Positions 1-8,338 of a stretch of DNA of 64,000 nt are shown piece by piece; the first letter of the stretch is position 1; every line of letters begins with the position of its first letter. This stretch comes from [Mycobacterium] fortunisiensis (GTDB taxonomy: Bacteria; Actinomycetota; Actinomycetes; Mycobacteriales; Mycobacteriaceae), in contig NZ_VOMB01000016.1 of assembly GCF_019050325.1 (NCBI RefSeq), positions 248,001-312,000 on the forward strand. The letters run 5' to 3'. Under the pieces are notes generated by a model, which saw only the letters and a list, made by a program, of their open reading frames with translations, made no database searches and was not told where the DNA came from. The translations under genes were made by a program, and so were the position numbers.

Positions 1-812
1 TGCGAAAAGCCGTAGTCGAACAGGTCGATGGCCTGGCTGTAGAGATCGCCGGTGCCGTACATCTGGACCACCACGATGCGCCGGTTGCCGCGTTGGGCGG
101 CACCCACATACGTCTTGCGGGCCAGATCGGTGTAGCCGGTCTTGCCTGCGATGTCACCGGGGTAGCGCTGGAGCAGCTCATTCTGGTTGGTCAGGGTCTT
201 ACCCGGGAACTGGGCCGACGGTTGGCGCATGATCTGCGCGATCAGCGGATACTTCAGGGCGGCCCGCAGGATCACCGCGAGGTCATGCGGGGTGGTCACG
301 GTCTCCCACCCCGGCCCGTCCAGGCCCGACGGCGAGGCCGCCCGGGTGTTGCGGGCGCCAACACTGGCCGCCTTGCGGGTCATCGCCGCCACTGTGGCGC
401 GCTGTCCGCCGAGCATGTCGGCGAGCATGTTGGCCGCGTCGTTGCCCGACACCATCAGCAGCGCTTCGAGCAGTTGGCGGGTGGTGTACGGCTGTCCCGG
501 GGTGAGGCCTACGCACGAGCATTCGACCTTGGTATGGGATTCGTTGGCCCTGGCGAAGTTGTCGGGCCGCAGGTGGTCGAGTACCACCATGGCCAGCAGC
601 GGCTTGATGGTGCTGGCCGGGGCGTACGAGCCGTTGGGGTCTTTGGCTGCCAGCACCTGGCCGGTGTCCAGGTCGGCCACCAGCCAGGCCTTGGCCGGTC
701 CGTCGGGAATCTGGGCGCCTGCCGGCTGAACGCCGGGCTGCGCGTTCGCGGCGGGTGTGACCGCGAGCACCGCGCCGAGGGCGAGCACGGTCGCCGCGAA
801 ACGTCGTCGCAC
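1..812 (-). CDS. D-alanyl-D-alanine carboxypeptidase, DacB2-like (3' end outside window)
   Basis: Peptidase S11 (penicillin-binding) enzyme that removes the terminal D-Ala from peptidoglycan stem peptides outside the membrane. The reading frame starts at a GTG at 812, opens with a basic and hydrophobic signal peptide ending near ANA-QPG, and carries the SxxK motif as STIK, then SGN, then KTGYTD, so all three active-site motifs are intact. An in-frame stop lies a short way upstream and no strong ribosome site precedes the GTG. The C-terminus runs off the left edge of the window. It is the tandem paralogue of the gene at 899-1783 on the same strand. The family call is firm; the exact physiological role (DacB1 or DacB2 type) is inferred. 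Confidence 0.88.
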   Translation of the reverse strand, partial: MRRRFAATVLALGAVLAVTPAANAQPGVQPAGAQIPDGPAKAWLVADLDTGQVLAAKDPNGSYAPASTIKPLLAMVVLDHLRPDNFARANESHTKVECSCVGLTPGQPYTTRQLLEALLMVSGNDAANMLADMLGGQRATVAAMTRKAASVGARNTRAASPSGLDGPGWETVTTPHDLAVILRAALKYPLIAQIMRQPSAQFPGKTLTNQNELLQRYPGDIAGKTGYTDLARKTYVGAAQRGNRRIVVVQMYGTGDLYSQAIDLFDYGFS

Positions 813-898
813 GGAGGTCGACGCTACGGATCACAGGACTCACTCAGCGCGCGATCAGGTCTCCGTATGGTTGCGGCGCCGGAGTGCTGATCAGCCCG

Positions 899-1783
899 CT
901 ACAGCTGGCTGATTCCGGCTGAGTGGTCCTGCGCGAAACCCCAGTCCAACAGGCTGGTGGCCTGGTCCCAGTAGGTCGGGCCACCTTCCTTGACCAACCC
1001 GTACATCATGGCGATCACCAACCGGCGGCCGTCGCGCTGCGCAGCGCCGACGAACGTCTTGCGAGCCACATCGGTGAAACCGGTCTTACCGCCGAGCATG
1101 CCTGGATACCGGCCCAGCATCTCGTCCTGGTTGACCAACGTGACCGGTCCCGTGGCACCTGGGAAGGACGCCGACGGTGATGACGTGATCGCCGCGAACA
1201 CCGGATTCGCCAGCGCGGCGCGGAAGATCACCGCCAGGTCCCGCGGTGTGGTGGCCCCGTCGATGCCGGGGCCGTTCAAACCTGATGGCGATCCGGCATG
1301 GGTGGCGTTCGCGCCGAGCGCGGCGGCCTTGGCGTTCATCTTGGCCACCGTGGCTTCGGTCCCTCCGAGCATGTGTGCCAATGTGTTGGCGGCGTCGTTG
1401 CCGGACACCAGCAGTGCCGCATCCAGCAGCTGCCGCATCGTGTAGGTGCGTCCGGCCTTGACCCCGACGCAGGTGCACTCGACCTTGGCATCGGCTTCGT
1501 CGGCAACGACCGTTGCATCCAACGGAATCTCGTCGAGGGCGACCAGCGCCAGCAGGGTCTTGATGGTGCTGGCGGGTGCGTGCGGAACATACTGATCCCG
1601 GCCGGCCAGGATCTGGCCGGTATCCATGTCGGCGACGATCCAGGCCGGGGCGGGGCCGTCCGGGATGGGCGTCGCGCCGACCTGCTGCACGCTGCTGTCG
1701 GCGTACGCCGCGGGGGAGCTTGGTATAGCTGTTGGGAGAAGAGCTGCGAGACAGAGCGAGATCGCGCCGACGAGCCTGACCAT
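899..1783 (-). CDS. dacB2: D-alanyl-D-alanine carboxypeptidase, DacB2-like
   Basis: A 294-residue S11 peptidase trimming peptidoglycan pentapeptides in the cell envelope. It has an N-terminal hydrophobic signal segment (residues about 4-27, ending PAAYADS), the catalytic Ser72-Thr-Ile-Lys75 motif, Ser127-Gly-Asn129 and Lys233-Thr-Gly235, a complete penicillin-binding triad. ATG at 1783 was chosen because it begins the signal peptide; the open frame continues far upstream only as antisense to the M42 peptidase gene, and GTG codons just upstream are possible alternatives. It is divergent from that gene with about 75 bp between starts. Its position matches M. tuberculosis dacB2 (Rv2911). The adjacent second copy suggests a tandem duplication. 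Confidence 0.9.
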   Translation of the reverse strand: MVRLVGAISLCLAALLPTAIPSSPAAYADSSVQQVGATPIPDGPAPAWIVADMDTGQILAGRDQYVPHAPASTIKTLLALVALDEIPLDATVVADEADAKVECTCVGVKAGRTYTMRQLLDAALLVSGNDAANTLAHMLGGTEATVAKMNAKAAALGANATHAGSPSGLNGPGIDGATTPRDLAVIFRAALANPVFAAITSSPSASFPGATGPVTLVNQDEMLGRYPGMLGGKTGFTDVARKTFVGAAQRDGRRLVIAMMYGLVKEGGPTYWDQATSLLDWGFAQDHSAGISQL

Positions 1784-1858
1784 GTCCACTGACACTAGTG
1801 GCACATTCCGCGGGCATCGGTGTGTGAGGAAGATCCGACGAATTCGAGGTGAGAAAGC

Positions 1859-3094
1859 GTGGCCGAGACCGCCGTCATGCCGGAGGCCGAACGTAAGTGG
1901 ATGGTCGACACGCTGCTGTCGTTGCTGCAGACCCCGAGTCCTTCGGGGCGCACCGACGCCGTGATGCAGTTGATCGGCGACATTCTCAACGATCTGGGCG
2001 TGCCGTTCACGTTGACCCGGCGCGGTGCGTTGACCGCCGAGCTGCCCGGTGAGTCGTCCACGATCGACCGAGCGCTGGTGGTGCACGCCGACACCATCGG
2101 CTGCATGGTCCGGAATCTGAAGGACAACGGCCGCCTCGAATTGGTCCCGGTCGGCACGTTCTCCGCACGGTTCGCTGCGGGCGCGCGGGTGCGGATCTTC
2201 TCCGACGACCCCGACGAGTTCTTCACGGGCACGATCATGCCGCTCAAGGCCAGCGGGCATGCCTACGGCGACGAGATCGACACCCAGCCCACCGACTGGG
2301 ACCACGTCGAGGTACGGGTGGACCGAAACGTCTCGACACGTGCGGATCTGCAACGACTGGGTCTGAATGTGGGTGACTTCGTCGCGCTGATCGCCAGCCC
2401 CGAACTCACCCAGGACGGCTTCGTGGTGTCGCGGCACCTTGACGGGAAGGCCGGGGTGGCGGTCGCGCTGGCTCTGGCCAAGACCATCTCGGAGCAGAAG
2501 ATCGTGCTGCCGCACCGCGCCACTCTCATGGTGACCATCACCGAGGAGGTGGGGCACGGTGCCAGTCACGGGCTTCCGCCCGAGGTGGCCGAGTTGGTCT
2601 CGGTGGACAACGCGGTCTGCGCCCCGGGGCAGCACTCGATCGAACACGGCGTGACGATCCCGATGGCCGACCTGCACGGCCCGTTCGACTATCACCTCAC
2701 CCGCAAGCTCTGCCGCCTGGCCGAGGGGCAGGGCATCCCGTTCGCGCGGGATGTATTCCGCTACTACCGGTCCGACGCGGCAGCCGCCATCGAAGCCGGC
2801 GCGGGCACCCGCGCGGCACTGCTGGGGTTCGGCCTCGACGGGAGCCACGGTTGGGAAAGGACCCACCTGGACTCGCTGGAGGCCACCTATCTGTTGCTCA
2901 ACGCCTGGCTGCAGACACCGTTGACGTTCGAGGCATGGGATTCCAACCCGACCGGCGCGCTGCGTGACTTCCCGTCCTCGAAGCAGCCGGCTCCCAGTGA
3001 GCAGTGGGTGCCGTTGTCCCGCGGCGACTTCACCGAGCCGGGGGACGCCTCGCCGGGGGCGCATTGGCCGCCGTCGGAGGGCCCTCAATCGTGA
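1859..3094 (+). CDS. M42-family metallopeptidase, NAGGN osmoprotectant-system type
   Basis: A 411-residue di-metal aminopeptidase-like protein of family M42. Likely metal and catalytic residues are visible: His76 with Asp78 in VHADT, Asp195 in HLDGKAG, Glu229-Glu230 in TITEEVGHG, Asp250 in SVDN, and a His in the DGSHGWERTH segment. The overall sequence resembles the M42 subfamily found with N-acetylglutaminylglutamine amide (NAGGN) synthesis genes. The start is GTG at 1859, preceded by a good GAGGTGAG ribosome site. The usual partner genes of that system (an asparagine-synthase-like amidotransferase and a GNAT ligase) are not in this window, so the substrate is uncertain. The next gene begins 20 bp downstream. 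Confidence 0.82.
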   Translation: MAETAVMPEAERKWMVDTLLSLLQTPSPSGRTDAVMQLIGDILNDLGVPFTLTRRGALTAELPGESSTIDRALVVHADTIGCMVRNLKDNGRLELVPVGTFSARFAAGARVRIFSDDPDEFFTGTIMPLKASGHAYGDEIDTQPTDWDHVEVRVDRNVSTRADLQRLGLNVGDFVALIASPELTQDGFVVSRHLDGKAGVAVALALAKTISEQKIVLPHRATLMVTITEEVGHGASHGLPPEVAELVSVDNAVCAPGQHSIEHGVTIPMADLHGPFDYHLTRKLCRLAEGQGIPFARDVFRYYRSDAAAAIEAGAGTRAALLGFGLDGSHGWERTHLDSLEATYLLLNAWLQTPLTFEAWDSNPTGALRDFPSSKQPAPSEQWVPLSRGDFTEPGDASPGAHWPPSEGPQS

Positions 3095-3113
3095 TCTGGT
3101 GTTCAATCGAGAC

Positions 3114-3533
3114 ATGTTGAGCCTGGCCGAGATTTCGGACCGCCTGGAGATCCAGCAACTGCTGATCGATTACTCCACGGCGATCGACCGTCGACTGTTC
3201 GATGACCTCGATGTGGTGTTCACGCCGGACGCCTACATCGACTATCGGGCGCTGGGCGGGATCGACGGGCATTACCCGGAGGTCAAGGCCTGGCTGGCCG
3301 AAGTGCTGCCGAGCTTCCCGGCCTACGCCCACATGCTCGGCAACTTCGATGTACGGATCACGGGGGACACCGCGTCGTCCCGCACCATCTGTTTCAACCC
3401 GATGGTGCTGCCGGGACTGGAGCAACAGGTGTTGTTCTGCGGTCTGTGGTACGAGGACGAGTTCGTCCGGACCGCCGAGGGCTGGCGGATGAGCCGCCGC
3501 GTCGAAACCAAGTGCTTCGACAAGGTGGTCTGA
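3114..3533 (+). CDS. SnoaL-like / NTF2-fold protein
   Basis: A 139-residue protein of the SnoaL-like NTF2-fold group, a cone-shaped pocket used by dehydratases, cyclases and non-enzymatic binders. Typical family features are visible: the N-terminal helix IQQLLIDYSTAIDRRLFDDL, an acidic loop followed by YIDYRALGG, and the C-terminal strand GWRMSRRVETKCF. ATG at 3114 is used; GTG at 3099 would add five residues. It matches the position of Rv2910c upstream of rpsP. A distant paralogue lies at 50174-50602. No substrate can be named from the sequence. Confidence 0.75.
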   Translation: MLSLAEISDRLEIQQLLIDYSTAIDRRLFDDLDVVFTPDAYIDYRALGGIDGHYPEVKAWLAEVLPSFPAYAHMLGNFDVRITGDTASSRTICFNPMVLPGLEQQVLFCGLWYEDEFVRTAEGWRMSRRVETKCFDKVV

Positions 3534-3568
3534 CGCCACCGGTGCGATAACTGCCATCCGCACCGGAT

Positions 3569-3600
3569 TTGGGCTGGTCGGCATCGTTCTGGCACAATTG
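3569..3600 (+). promoter_or_regulatory. Promoter upstream of rpsP, matching the rplS promoter
   Basis: A candidate extended -10 element TGGCACAATTG occupies 3590-3600, with a -35-like TTGGGC at 3569-3574 and an 18-bp spacer. The same 11-mer, with GGATTT at the identical upstream distance, lies at 6890-6900 before rplS. The promoter assignment is inferred from position and this conservation. Confidence 0.6.
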
Positions 3601-3727
3601 TCGGCTGTCTGCCGTGCGACTCGTTCGATGCGCTGCGCGGCGGTCACACACGTAAGGCAAAACCGGATCGGGCAATTCCGCCCGCATCGCCGAATTGCAG
3701 CGTGACACTCAAGGAGAAGTCTCAACC

Positions 3728-4201
3728 ATGGCTGTCAAGATCAAGCTCACCCGGCTTGGCAAGATCCGCAACCCCCAGTACCGCATCGCCGTCGCCGACG
3801 CGCGCACCCGCCGCGAAGGCCGCGCCATCGAGGTCATCGGCCGCTACCACCCCAAGGAAGAGCCGAGCCTGATCGAGATCGATTCGGAGCGCGCGCAGTA
3901 CTGGCTGGGTGTCGGTGCGCAGCCCACCGAGCCGGTTCTGGCCCTGCTGAAGATCACCGGCGACTGGCAGAAGTTCAAGGGCCTGCCCGGCGCCGAGGGC
4001 ACCCTGAAGGTCAAGGAGCCCAAGCCGTCCAAGCTGGAGCTGTTCAACGCGGCGCTGGCCGAGGCGGAGAGCGGCACCGGTGCCGCGGCCGTCACGCCCA
4101 AGAAGAAGAAGGCTCCCAAAAAGGACGAAGCGGCCGAGCCCGCTGAGGCCGAGGCGCCCGCCGCTGAGGCCGCTGTCGACGAAGCCGCAAGCGAAAGCTG
4201 A
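3728..4201 (+). CDS. rpsP: 30S ribosomal protein S16
   Basis: A 157-residue S16 protein of the small ribosomal subunit. The N-terminal 80-90 residues are the conserved S16 domain ([20 protein letters not shown], later [13 protein letters not shown]). The rest is an Ala/Glu/Lys-rich tail typical of actinobacterial S16 and much longer than the E. coli protein. The ATG follows a strong AAGGAGAAG ribosome site. It begins the rpsP-KH-rimM-trmD operon, with gaps of only 8-11 bp between genes. Confidence 0.97.
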   Translation: MAVKIKLTRLGKIRNPQYRIAVADARTRREGRAIEVIGRYHPKEEPSLIEIDSERAQYWLGVGAQPTEPVLALLKITGDWQKFKGLPGAEGTLKVKEPKPSKLELFNAALAEAESGTGAAAVTPKKKKAPKKDEAAEPAEAEAPAAEAAVDEAASES

Positions 4202-4209
4202 GCGTCGCA

Positions 4210-4452
4210 GTGAGTTCTGTCGTGGTCGACGCCGTCGAGCACCTGGTGCGCGGGATTGTGGACAATCCCGACGACGTCCGCGTCGACATGGTCACCAACC
4301 GCCGTGGTCGGACCGTCGAGGTGCACGTGCACCCCGATGACCTGGGTAAGGTCATCGGCCGTGGCGGCCGGACCGCCACTGCGCTGCGCACCCTGGTCGC
4401 CGGCATCGGCGGCCGCGGTATCCGTGTCGACGTGGTGGACACCGACCAGTAG
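4210..4452 (+). CDS. khpA: KH-domain RNA-binding protein KhpA
   Basis: An 80-residue single-KH-domain protein (YlqC/KhpA family, equivalent to Rv2908c). The RNA-binding GxxG loop is seen as IGRGGRTA at residues 49-56, after the basic strand [15 protein letters not shown]. Homologues bind RNA, usually with a KhpB/Jag partner, and affect cell wall growth and division. The start is GTG at 4210, eight bases after the rpsP stop codon, so translation within the ribosomal operon is likely coupled. Confidence 0.93.
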   Translation: MSSVVVDAVEHLVRGIVDNPDDVRVDMVTNRRGRTVEVHVHPDDLGKVIGRGGRTATALRTLVAGIGGRGIRVDVVDTDQ

Positions 4453-4462
4453 CGTCACGTTC

Positions 4463-4987
4463 ATGGACCTGGTTGTCGGGCGGGTCGCCAAAGCCCACGG
4501 CATCTCCGGTGAGGTTGTCGTCGAGGTCCGTACTGACGACCCGGATGCCCGATTCGCCCCCGGCGTGGCCCTTCGGGGCCGCGCCAAGGGCGGTGCGGAA
4601 CGCAGTTTCGCCATCGAATCCGTGCGTGAGCACGCGGGCCGGCTGCTGATTCGGCTGGCCGGCGTCGCCGACCGCAACGCCGCCGACGCGTTGCGCGGCA
4701 CCCTGTTCATGGTGGACACCGCAGAATTGCCGGCGATCGAGGATCCCGACGAGTTCTACGACCATGAACTCGAGGGGTTGCGGGTCCAGACCGTCGACGG
4801 CACCCCGGTCGGTGCGGTCACCGAGGTGCTGCACACTGCCGCGGGAGAACTGTTGTCGGTCAAGACCGAGGATGGCCGTGAAGTGCTGGTGCCGTTCGTC
4901 AGCGCTATCGTCACCGCGGTGTCTCGGGACACCGGGACTGTCGTCATCGACCCGCCCGACGGTCTGCTGAACCTGGACCAGGTCTGA
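4463..4987 (+). CDS. rimM: Ribosome maturation factor RimM
   Basis: A 174-residue RimM, a 30S assembly factor that binds S19 and helps mature the 16S 3' domain. The N-terminal RimM beta-barrel is recognisable ([28 protein letters not shown]), followed by the linker [15 protein letters not shown] and a C-terminal PRC-barrel ending in [17 protein letters not shown] at 4463 begins 10 bp after the KH gene stop. Its place between the KH gene and trmD is the standard bacterial operon order. Confidence 0.95.
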   Translation: MDLVVGRVAKAHGISGEVVVEVRTDDPDARFAPGVALRGRAKGGAERSFAIESVREHAGRLLIRLAGVADRNAADALRGTLFMVDTAELPAIEDPDEFYDHELEGLRVQTVDGTPVGAVTEVLHTAAGELLSVKTEDGREVLVPFVSAIVTAVSRDTGTVVIDPPDGLLNLDQV

Positions 4988-4998
4988 CGGGCCGCGTA

Positions 4999-5676
4999 GT
5001 GCGTATTGACGTCGTCACGATCTTCCCGGCCTACCTTGATCCGATCCGGCAGTCGTTGCCGGGCAAGGCGATCGAGGCTGGAATTCTCTCCGTGGCCGTG
5101 CACGACCTGCGGAACTGGACCCATGACGTGCACCGTTCGGTGGACGATTCCCCCTATGGGGGCGGCCCGGGAATGGTGATGAAAGCGCCGGTGTGGGGCG
5201 AGGCGCTCGACGAAATCTGTTCTGAGGAAACGCTTCTGGTGGTGCCGACCCCGGCCGGGCGGCCGTTCACGCAGGCGGTGGCCGAGCGCTGGAGCGCCGA
5301 GTCACACCTGGTGTTCGCCTGTGGGCGTTACGAGGGGATCGACCAGCGGGTGGTCGACGACGCGGCCCGGCGGATGCGGGTCGAAGAGGTCTCCATCGGC
5401 GACTATGTGCTCAACGGCGGTGAATCCGCGGCATTGGTCATGATCGAGGCGGTGGTTCGGTTGATGCCCGATGTGCTGGGCAATCCCGTGTCGCACCAAC
5501 AGGATTCGCATTCCGATGGGTTGCTGGAAGGTCCCAGCTACACCCGCCCGCAGAGCTGGCGTGGGCTCGATGTGCCCGACGTGCTGCTGTCGGGCGACCA
5601 CGCCAAGGTCGAGGCGTGGCGGCGGGAACAGTCGCTGCAGCGCACCCGTGAGCGTCGCCCCGACCTGCTCACCTGA
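4999..5676 (+). CDS. trmD: tRNA (guanine-N1)-methyltransferase
   Basis: A 225-residue SPOUT-class methyltransferase that puts the m1G37 modification on tRNAs and so prevents frameshifting. The trefoil-knot AdoMet-binding motif GDYVLNGGE and the active-site stretches [10 protein letters not shown] and CGRYEGID are intact, as is the C-terminal tRNA-binding domain ([20 protein letters not shown]). The start is GTG at 4999, 11 bp after rimM. The gene ends four bases before a 58-bp palindrome that probably terminates the operon. Confidence 0.96.
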   Translation: MRIDVVTIFPAYLDPIRQSLPGKAIEAGILSVAVHDLRNWTHDVHRSVDDSPYGGGPGMVMKAPVWGEALDEICSEETLLVVPTPAGRPFTQAVAERWSAESHLVFACGRYEGIDQRVVDDAARRMRVEEVSIGDYVLNGGESAALVMIEAVVRLMPDVLGNPVSHQQDSHSDGLLEGPSYTRPQSWRGLDVPDVLLSGDHAKVEAWRREQSLQRTRERRPDLLT

Positions 5677-5680
5677 CCGC

Positions 5681-5738
5681 CGAGCAGACGCGTACGTACC
5701 CGAAACAGCAGCGTGACGGGTACTCCCGCGTCTGCTCG
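5681..5738. repeat. 58-bp palindromic element, copy 1 (trmD / lppW junction)
   Basis: The outer arms CGAGCAGACGCG (5681-5692) and CGCGTCTGCTCG (5727-5738) are a perfect 12-bp inverted repeat. An inner GTACCC / GGGTAC pair strengthens the stem. It lies between two convergent stop codons, so it can act as a terminator in both directions. Related copies of the same length are at 23284-23341 and 62953-63010. Confidence 0.85.
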
Positions 5739-5753
5739 TGGGAAGGAAAGACG

Positions 5754-6713
5754 CTAGATCCGGCCGCCGGGGAACATCGTCTTCACCGCGTCGGTGATGG
5801 TGTCCCGGGCGGTCGTGGCATTGGTGGGTTGCAGTGCGCCGATCACCATGATGAAGCGACGGTCGGGACCGATCACGCCGGTCGACAGGTGCATCCAGTC
5901 CGATCCGATGCAGCACATCCAGCCCTGTTTGACCGCGACCGGTTCGGCGTAGAGGCCCTCCGGGATGCCGAACCGCTGCGGGTAGGTGCCGCCGGGCTGG
6001 GTGCCGTCGATCGCGTCAGGAGTCGATTGGGCCAGGTTGGACAGGATGACGTTGGCCTGCTCGGCAGGCAGGCCACCGCTGCCGTTCATCAGCATGTCGT
6101 AGTAGCGCACCAGATCCGCCGCGGTGCTGATGGTGTTCCACCACCGTCCGTCGTTCGGTGGGCGGGTGGAGCCCAGGCCGTAGCGGGCCGCGACCCGGTT
6201 GACGATCGCGCTGCCGCCGCTGCGGTTCCAGAAGACCTCGGCCGCGCTGTCGTCGGACGACCGCAGCATCACGTCGAGGTTGTCGCGGTCTTCGGGGCTG
6301 AGCACCGTCTCGCCTTTGGCTTCCTGCAACAGCAGGTCATCGGCGATGAACAGCTTGACCACCGACGCGATCGCCATGGCGGTCGAATTCCCGTTGGAGA
6401 CCAACTGACCGGTGTTGCGGTCGAGGACCAGCACGGTGATGTCGGCGCCGACGTCGGCTGCGTTCGCGGTGGCTTGCCGGGCGCGCTCGTCGAGGCCGGC
6501 GAATGTGGCGACGGGTTCTCCGGGCGGAGGTTCAGGCAGCGGCGCCATGCCGCCCTGGGGCACGACGACGGTCAGCTGCGGCGCTTTCGGCGCGAACGGC
6601 GCGGTTCCGTACACCTGGGCGTCGCAACCGGTGAGCGTCACGCCGGCCATCGCGACGATTGCCGTCAGACTGGCCGCACTCGCCACCATGAGCCTCGACG
6701 GCCGCCGTCGCAT
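5754..6713 (-). CDS. lppW: LppW-like lipoprotein with a beta-lactamase/serine hydrolase fold
   Basis: A 319-residue exported lipoprotein. The signal peptide ends in the lipobox LTGC with lipidated Cys30. The mature part resembles class A beta-lactamases: Ser117-Val-Val-Lys120 fits the SxxK motif in ASVVKLFIADDLL, and SDDSAAEVFW sits where SDN is expected. KQG (AVKQGW) stands in place of the usual KTG, so penicillinase activity is doubtful. Its location beside trmD and rplS matches Rv2905 (lppW). It is convergent with trmD and divergent from rplS. Function is unknown; envelope peptidoglycan work is a reasonable guess. Confidence 0.85.
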   Translation of the reverse strand: MRRRPSRLMVASAASLTAIVAMAGVTLTGCDAQVYGTAPFAPKAPQLTVVVPQGGMAPLPEPPPGEPVATFAGLDERARQATANAADVGADITVLVLDRNTGQLVSNGNSTAMAIASVVKLFIADDLLLQEAKGETVLSPEDRDNLDVMLRSSDDSAAEVFWNRSGGSAIVNRVAARYGLGSTRPPNDGRWWNTISTAADLVRYYDMLMNGSGGLPAEQANVILSNLAQSTPDAIDGTQPGGTYPQRFGIPEGLYAEPVAVKQGWMCCIGSDWMHLSTGVIGPDRRFIMVIGALQPTNATTARDTITDAVKTMFPGGRI

Positions 6714-7037
6714 GGTCCTCCTTGAACCGTCGATAAAATCCGATGGACCCCGCAGTGCTGGTACATCGGTGGATGAAGCCTAGCTGTTCGCCACATCGCA
6801 CGTGCGGCAAGTTGCGCCGGGGCAGCGCCGGCCGAATAGTGGCGGTCACCGGCGCCGACCCGGCGGATTTCACGGTATGGGGACCCGTCTGGCACAATTG
6901 AGCAGTTGTCTGCGCAGGACTGGGCTGATGGGCCCGGGTTCGGCTGCGAGATACACCCCGATACACCCGAAAATAGCTCCGGCTGCGCGAATGACGCGCC
7001 CCCGTCCGGAGCCGCGAACAACAAGGAAGTGTCACCG
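6714..7037. promoter_or_regulatory. lppW-rplS divergent intergenic region with rplS promoter
   Basis: A 324-bp region without a supported gene. It holds the rplS promoter candidate, TGGCACAATTG at 6890-6900 with a -35-like TTCACG at 6869-6874 and an 18-bp spacer, giving a leader of roughly 130 bases before the rplS ATG. The leader could carry autoregulation by L19, but no defined structure is claimed. The lppW promoter must also lie here, facing left; no convincing element was found for it. Confidence 0.6.
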
Positions 7038-7379
7038 ATGAACACGCTGGACTTCGTCGATCAGGCGTCGCTGCGCGACGACATCCCGACCTTCAGCCCC
7101 GGCGACACCGTGAACGTGCACGTCAAGGTGATCGAGGGCTCCAAGGAGCGCATCCAGGTCTTCAAGGGCGTAGTGATCCGTCGCCAGGGTGGCGGCATCC
7201 GCGAGACCTTCACGGTGCGTAAGGAAAGCTACGGCGTCGGCGTCGAGCGGACCTTCCCGGTGCACTCGCCCAACATCGACCACATCGATGTCGTGACCCG
7301 CGGCGACGTGCGCCGCGCCAAGCTCTACTACCTGCGCGAACTGCGCGGTAAGAAGGCGAAGATCAAGGAAAAGCGCTGA
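7038..7379 (+). CDS. rplS: 50S ribosomal protein L19
   Basis: A 113-residue L19, located at the 30S-50S interface of the ribosome. Conserved stretches include [40 protein letters not shown] and the basic C-terminus [18 protein letters not shown] at 7038 follows AAGGAAGTG. Promoter sequence is shared with rpsP although the two genes are separated by the opposing lppW gene, suggesting matched expression of S16 and L19. Confidence 0.97.
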   Translation: MNTLDFVDQASLRDDIPTFSPGDTVNVHVKVIEGSKERIQVFKGVVIRRQGGGIRETFTVRKESYGVGVERTFPVHSPNIDHIDVVTRGDVRRAKLYYLRELRGKKAKIKEKR

Positions 7380-7446
7380 GCGCGCTGCTCCGCCTGACGA
7401 AGCTCTCGTCGCGGGACCGGTCACGACGCTCGCTACTGTGGTTGCC

Positions 7447-8310
7447 GTGACCGGACCCACCGACTCCACCGACGAATCCTCGGAGGGCACCGTCGACTCC
7501 GATTCCGACCCCGGGCAGGCCGCTGCCGAAACGGCGTCGGAAGAGTCGCCCCAACCCAAGGCCAAGCACTCCACGGTGCGCGAGGTGGCCATTCTCGCCA
7601 CGATCGCCCTGGTGCTCTATTACGTGACGCTGACGTTCATCGCGCGGCCGTATCTGATCCCCTCGGAATCCATGGAGCCCACACTGCACGGCTGTGCCGG
7701 TTGCGTGGGCGACCGGATCATGGTGGACAAGGTCACCTACCGGTTCTCGGCGCCCGAACCCGGCGATGTCGTGGTGTTCAAGGGTCCGCCGGCGTGGAAC
7801 GTCGGTTACAAGTCGATCCGATCGGACAACACGGCCGTCCGCTGGGTGCAGAACGCTCTTTCGTTCATCGGGTTCGTGCCGCCGGATGAGAATGACCTGG
7901 TCAAACGGGTGATCGCGGTCGGCGGTCAGACCGTGCAGTGCCGCGCTGACACCGGGCTGACGGTGGACGGGAAGGCGCTGGACGAGCCCTACCTGGATCC
8001 GGCCACGATGATGGCCGACCCTGGCGTCTACCCGTGCCTGGGCCCTGAGTTCGGACCCGTCGAGGTCCCGCCGGACCGGCTGTGGGTGATGGGGGACAAC
8101 CGGACGCACTCGGCTGATTCGCGGGTGCACTGCAGCAGCCCGCGCACCGACGCGGCGGGAGCTCCGGTGCAGGAACGCGTGATGTGCACCGGAGACCCGA
8201 TGGTCGGCACCGTTCCGGTGGAGAATGTCATCGGAAAGGCACGGTTCATCGCCTGGCCGCCGTCCCGCTGGGGTGGCATCAACGGCGTGAACCCGCAGAC
8301 CAACTCCTAG
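7447..8310 (+). CDS. lepB: Signal peptidase I
   Basis: A 287-residue type I signal peptidase that cleaves signal peptides of exported preproteins at the outer face of the membrane. It has an acidic, disordered cytoplasmic N-terminus, one hydrophobic anchor (about residues 47-66), the catalytic Ser75 in PSESMEPTL, the general base Lys153 in [10 protein letters not shown] and the box E motif [14 protein letters not shown] at 7447 is preferred; GTG at 7438 would add three residues. It follows rplS at a gap of 67 bp and is followed by rnhB, the usual mycobacterial order. Confidence 0.94.
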   Translation: MTGPTDSTDESSEGTVDSDSDPGQAAAETASEESPQPKAKHSTVREVAILATIALVLYYVTLTFIARPYLIPSESMEPTLHGCAGCVGDRIMVDKVTYRFSAPEPGDVVVFKGPPAWNVGYKSIRSDNTAVRWVQNALSFIGFVPPDENDLVKRVIAVGGQTVQCRADTGLTVDGKALDEPYLDPATMMADPGVYPCLGPEFGPVEVPPDRLWVMGDNRTHSADSRVHCSSPRTDAAGAPVQERVMCTGDPMVGTVPVENVIGKARFIAWPPSRWGGINGVNPQTNS

Positions 8311-8338
8311 GAGCTGCCCGGTGCCACCAGTGGCGAAG

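Noticed and set aside
1784-3115. N-terminal extension of the carboxypeptidase frame on the - strand
   Set aside because: It runs antisense through the M42 peptidase gene; the signal peptide of the carboxypeptidase starts at 1783.
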